Of a stretch of 16,650 nt of DNA, positions 13,748 to 16,650 are shown one piece after another. Both the position numbers and the translations under genes were made by a program. The stretch comes from Rhodocyclaceae bacterium (lineage in GTDB: Bacteria > Pseudomonadota > Gammaproteobacteria > Burkholderiales > Rhodocyclaceae): positions 1-16,650 of the forward strand of contig PNJM01000022.1 of NCBI GenBank assembly GCA_013821865.1, in the 5' to 3' direction. Below the pieces are notes generated by a model, which was given only the letters and a program-made list of their open reading frames with translations, did not search any database and was not told where the DNA came from. The stretch's first letter is position 1, and each line of letters begins with the position of its first letter.

Positions 13748-15109
13748 TCAAACTATCAGCGTGTAGGCCAGCCCCACCGCCGCGCAGGCGCCGATCACCG
13801 GCATGATCCCCACCTTGTAGCGGAACAGGGCGATTGCCGCGGCGACGCCGATCAGGGCCGAGAACCATTCGAACCTGCCGGCGAAAGGCGTGGCTTGCGT
13901 GCCCTGCGGCCACAGCACGTGCCAGGCGAAGAACACCGCCAGGTTGATCACCACGCCGACCACGGCGGCGGTGATGCCGGTCAGCGGCGAGGTGAACTTG
14001 ATGTCGCCGTGGGTCGCTTCCACCAGCGGTCCGCCGATGAGGATGAAGAGAAACGAGGGCAGGAAGGTGAAGAAAGTCGCCACCGTGGCGCCCGCCGCGC
14101 CGGCGAGCAACAGCGAATCGGCTCCGAAGATCTGCTTGGTCCAGCCGCCGACGAAGCCGACGAAAGCCACCACCATGATGAGCGGCCCAGGCGTGGTTTC
14201 CCCCAGCGCCAGGCCGTCGATCATCTGCGGGCCGGTGAGCCAGCCGTACTGCTCGACGCCGCCCTGATACACATAAGGCAGCACCGCATAGGCGCCGCCG
14301 AAGGTGAGCAGCGCCGCCTTGGTGAAGAACCAGCCCATCTGCGTCAGCACGCTGCTCCAGCCGCCTTGCGACACGAGTAACGCCATCGAGCCGCCCCAGA
14401 TGCCGAGACCGATTGCGCAGTAGCCGACCAGCCTGCCCCAGGAGAAACGCACCCAGGCGGGGGGCGGCGTGTCGTCGTCGATGAGAGCCGGGCCGAAACT
14501 CTTGTCGGCGGCACCATGACCGCCACCGGTCTTGAATTTGCCGGGCGTGATCTGTCCGCCGATGTAGCCGAGAATGGCTGCCACCAGCACGATGGCGGGG
14601 AAGGGCACGTCGAAGGCAAAGATGGCGACGAAGGCCGCCGCCGCCATCGCCCACAGCACGCCGTTCTTCAGTGCGCGCGAGCCGATGCGGTACGCCGCGA
14701 ACACCACGATGGCGGTGACCGCCGGCTTGATGCCGTAGAGGATGCCGGCCACCGCCGGCACGTTGCCGAAGGCCAGGTAAATCCAGGTGAGGCCGATCAG
14801 CATGAACACCGAGGGCAGCACGAACAGCACGCCGGCGACGATGCCGCCCCAGGTGCGATGCATCATCCAGCCGATGTAGACGGCGAGTTGCGTCGCCTCG
14901 GGACCGGGCAGCAGCATGCAGTAGTTGAGCGCGTGCAGGAAACGGCGCTCGGAAATCCAGCGGCGGCGCTCGACCAGATCCTGGTGCATCATCGAGATCT
15001 GCCCGGCCGGGCCGCCGAAGCTGATGAAGCCGAGCTTCAGCCAGTAGCGGAAGGCTTCGCCGAGCGAGACGGGGGCGGGGGGCATGGCGGGGGTATCGAC
15101 GGTGTCCAT
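13748..15109 (-). CDS. chrA: CHR family (ChrA-like) two-domain anion transporter
   Basis: Inner-membrane transporter of 453 residues with two homologous halves, the long (LCHR) form. The first half has FISFGGPAGQISMMH (FGGPAGQ at 31-37) and LLPGPEATQLAVYIGW. The second has LLTFGGAYAVLPYVYQ and LGETTPGPLIMVVAFVGF, the matching motifs. A hydrophilic linker rich in Gly, Asp and Pro (TPGKFKTGGG...DDDTPPPAW) joins them. ChrA proteins export chromate, but family members in sulfur-oxidising autotrophs have been linked to dissolved inorganic carbon uptake, so the substrate is uncertain. The start is ATG 15109, because GAGGAG lies five bases upstream; the in-frame GTG at 15115 overlaps that ribosome site. 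It is divergent from the MFS gene and convergent with the Ehr-type operon. Confidence 0.94.
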   Translation of the reverse strand: MDTVDTPAMPPAPVSLGEAFRYWLKLGFISFGGPAGQISMMHQDLVERRRWISERRFLHALNYCMLLPGPEATQLAVYIGWMMHRTWGGIVAGVLFVLPSVFMLIGLTWIYLAFGNVPAVAGILYGIKPAVTAIVVFAAYRIGSRALKNGVLWAMAAAAFVAIFAFDVPFPAIVLVAAILGYIGGQITPGKFKTGGGHGAADKSFGPALIDDDTPPPAWVRFSWGRLVGYCAIGLGIWGGSMALLVSQGGWSSVLTQMGWFFTKAALLTFGGAYAVLPYVYQGGVEQYGWLTGPQMIDGLALGETTPGPLIMVVAFVGFVGGWTKQIFGADSLLLAGAAGATVATFFTFLPSFLFILIGGPLVEATHGDIKFTSPLTGITAAVVGVVINLAVFFAWHVLWPQGTQATPFAGRFEWFSALIGVAAAIALFRYKVGIMPVIGACAAVGLAYTLIV

Positions 15110-15114
15110 GGGCA

Positions 15115-15120
15115 CTCCTC
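15115..15120 (-). promoter_or_regulatory. Ribosome binding site that decides the chrA start
   Basis: GAGGAG on the minus strand, five bases before ATG 15109. It excludes the in-frame GTG whose first base is 15115, since that codon overlaps the site. Confidence 0.7.
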
Positions 15121-15223
15121 GTTAAATGCACGATGTGCGGAACTTGGACGGGACACCGTCTGGGGAATGCCGGGAGCCCGCGTTGATCCCCGACCGGCGA
15201 AAGTCTAGCAGAATGTCGGACAA
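15121..15223. promoter_or_regulatory. Divergent intergenic region between chrA and the MFS gene
   Basis: It must hold the promoters of both genes. Two small inverted repeats are visible: GCAC-GAT-GTGC (15128-15138), close to the chrA ribosome site, and GACGG-GACA-CCGTC (15147-15160). TTGATC (15183-15188) could be a -35 for the rightward gene, with TAGCAG 17 bases later as a poor -10. No regulator or known operator is recognised. Confidence 0.3.
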
Positions 15224-16429
15224 ATGAACGATCGACGCATCATCTACGCGGCTGCTTTCCTGCGTGCGCTTGCCACCGGCATGGCGGGTGTGCTGCTCGG
15301 ACTGTACCTGGCGCGCATCGGATTCACCGCGGCGGTGATCGGCGTGGTCATCTCGGTCGGACTGGCCGGCGCGACCCTGGCGCTGGTGGTCGTGACCTGG
15401 ATCGGCGACCGCCTCGGCCGTCGGCGTGCCCTGCTGGCACTGTCGCTGTTGGGTGCGGGGGGTGGCGTTCTGGCAGCCCTGGGCGGCGGGCTGCCGGCGG
15501 TGGCGGCGGCAGCTTTCTTCGGCATGCTCAATGGCATGGGGCGCGATCGCGGCGCGGCCCTGGTGCTGGAGCAGGCCATCCTGCCGGCGACGACGGACGA
15601 TGCCGGGCGTACCGGCGCCTTTGCGCGCTACAACCTGTTCACCGACATCGGCCATGCGCTGGGCGCCTTGCTGGCGGCGGCGCCGGTCGCGTTGCAGACG
15701 ATGGCCGGCATAGCGGAAGCGGAGGCCTATCGGCTGATGTTCATGCTCTATGCGGTCTTGCTTGCCGCCGGCACGCCGCTGTACCTGAAACTCTCGCCGG
15801 CGGCGGAGGCCGGCGCAGCCCGCGACGACGGGGCTGCATCGCCGCGCATTTCTCCCGGATCGCGCCGCATCCTGTGGAGGATCTCGGCACTGTTCGCCAT
15901 CGACAGCATCGCCGGGGGCTTTCTCGGCTCGGCATTGCTGTCGTATTTTTTCTTCGAGCGCTTCGCCGTCTCGGCGGCTATGATCGGCGGGCTGTTCTTC
16001 GCCGCGCGCGTGCTGAATGCGCTCTCGCATCTAGGTGCGGCCTGGCTCGCGGCGCGCATCGGATTAGTGAATACGATGGTGTTCACGCACATCCCGTCGA
16101 GCGTCCTCCTGGCCTCGGTGGCCTTTGCGGCGGACTTCTGGGTGGCGGCGCTGCTGTTCCTGCTGCGCGAGGGGCTGGTGGAGATGGATGTGCCGACACG
16201 GCAATCCTACGTGATGGCGGTGGTGAAGCCGGAAGAGCGCACCTATGCCTCGGGCGTGACGCATCTGGTGCGCCTGGGCGGCTGGTCGGTGGCGCCGGGT
16301 TTGGCCGGCTGGCTGATGCAGGCGGCGTCGCTCGGCATGCCGCTGTTCATCGGCGCTGCCATGAAGATCGCCTACGACCTGCTGCTGTGGCGGGCCTTCC
16401 GCAAGCTCAAGCCGCCGGAGGAGCGCTGA
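15224..16429 (+). CDS. Major facilitator superfamily (MFS) transporter
   Basis: Twelve-helix inner-membrane transporter of 401 residues. The MFS motif A is present as GDRLGRRRAL (61-70) between helices 2 and 3. A hydrophilic mid-protein linker (LSPAAEAGAARDDGAASPRISPG) separates the two six-helix halves. The second half includes FAARVLNALSHLGAAWLAARIGL, where motif A is expected to repeat in weak form, and DVPTRQSYVMAVVKPEERTYASG, seen in a branch of bacterial efflux-type MFS proteins. The substrate cannot be told. ATG 15224 has only GGA three bases upstream, a weak ribosome site. The gene is divergent from chrA, and its 3' end overlaps the convergent gene at the right edge by 23 nt. Confidence 0.9.
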   Translation: MNDRRIIYAAAFLRALATGMAGVLLGLYLARIGFTAAVIGVVISVGLAGATLALVVVTWIGDRLGRRRALLALSLLGAGGGVLAALGGGLPAVAAAAFFGMLNGMGRDRGAALVLEQAILPATTDDAGRTGAFARYNLFTDIGHALGALLAAAPVALQTMAGIAEAEAYRLMFMLYAVLLAAGTPLYLKLSPAAEAGAARDDGAASPRISPGSRRILWRISALFAIDSIAGGFLGSALLSYFFFERFAVSAAMIGGLFFAARVLNALSHLGAAWLAARIGLVNTMVFTHIPSSVLLASVAFAADFWVAALLFLLREGLVEMDVPTRQSYVMAVVKPEERTYASGVTHLVRLGGWSVAPGLAGWLMQAASLGMPLFIGAAMKIAYDLLLWRAFRKLKPPEER

Positions 16430-16650
16430 CCTCAGCGGCCTGCCCGCATTCCTCGAAGATGCGCGCGCGGCAATTCGCGCAGACATCCTTGTCCAGTTGC
16501 GCATAGATGCCGGCGATCGCGTCGCGTTTCTCCGTGAAGCAGGCGCCGGGGCCGATGTCCTTCGCGAAAGGGTTCTTGGCCAGCATCGCCGCGGCGCCTT
16601 CGCGCAGGCCATGGAACCAGAGGCCGCCGCCGCGCTTCCTGCGCCGCCGC
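16407..16650 (-). CDS. C-terminal fragment of a probable STAS-domain / SulP-type protein, cut by window edge
   Basis: A minus-strand frame is open from the window end to a TGA at 16409-16407, giving 81 residues with no start visible. The sequence includes LWFHGLREGAAAMLAKNPF, DIGPGACFTEKRDAIAGIYA and QLDKDVCANCRARIFEECGQ. The glycine-leucine-arginine segment followed by an acidic-helix pattern resembles the last part of STAS domains (compare FSGLKKQVLDVMRATGLF in the SulP protein of this window). The CxxC...EC tail I associate, from memory of the family, with the extreme C-terminus of some SulP/STAS proteins. Only an internal Met lies inside the window, so the fragment is easily missed. It overlaps the end of the convergent MFS gene by 23 nt. 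It is certainly partial; the family assignment is tentative. Confidence 0.55.
   Translation of the reverse strand, partial: RRRRKRGGGLWFHGLREGAAAMLAKNPFAKDIGPGACFTEKRDAIAGIYAQLDKDVCANCRARIFEECGQAAEVSAPPAA

Noticed and set aside
13308..15131. Minus-strand open frame of 607 codons over hyfI and chrA.
   Set aside because: It is out of frame with chrA, which has intact CHR motifs in another frame; its Arg-rich translation is a shadow.

Overview
The window looks like chromosomal DNA of a high-GC (about two thirds G+C) betaproteobacterium. A Rhodocyclales- or Nitrosomonadales-type host is my guess from protein character and intergenic repeat style; no rRNA, tRNA or marker gene fixes it. Genes are tightly packed, no stretch over 300 bases lacks a gene, and I see no insertion sequence, phage gene, CRISPR array or stable RNA gene.

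Layout. Left edge (1-756, +): 3' part of a class I DAHP synthase. A short spacer (757-901) carries an inverted pair of heptamer-repeat arms. Then come a GT39-type membrane glycosyltransferase (902-2428) and a UbiA-type polyprenyl-phosphate transferase resembling DPPR synthase (2432-3337), 3 nt apart and likely one lipid-linked-sugar module. Convergent to them is a PduO-type cobalamin adenosyltransferase (3379-4038, -) with an in-frame 37-codon insertion made of palindromic repeat DNA. Divergent from it is a SulP anion transporter (4189-6309) with a large coiled-coil insertion between membrane helices.

The centre (6384-13721, +) is a six-gene operon in the order hyfB-hyfC-hyfE-hyfF-hyfG-hyfI. 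It encodes a membrane complex of the complex I / group 4 [NiFe]-hydrogenase superfamily: two antiporter-like subunits, a NuoH-like subunit, a HyfE/NuoK-like subunit, a fused NuoC-NuoD-like large subunit and a NuoB-like [4Fe-4S] subunit. The large subunit lacks all four nickel-ligating cysteines (Ser, Ser, Ser, Gly at those places), so it should not be a hydrogenase. It fits the class called Ehr (energy-converting hydrogenase-related). No HyfA/HyfH (NuoI-like) ferredoxin subunit and no HyfD are present in the operon, so its electron partner is unknown. A 175-nt cluster of GC-rich hairpins splits hyfB from hyfC.

Right part: a two-domain CHR family (ChrA) anion transporter (13748-15109, -), a divergent MFS transporter (15224-16429, +), and at the right edge the C-terminal end of a probable STAS-domain protein on the minus strand (16407-16650), overlapping the MFS gene end.

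The strongest leads are the cysteine-less Ehr-type complex flanked by two anion transporter families (SulP and CHR), the coiled-coil-bearing SulP, the repeat-derived peptide insertion in the adenosyltransferase, and the heptamer repeat that forms the untranslated leader of the glycosyltransferase.
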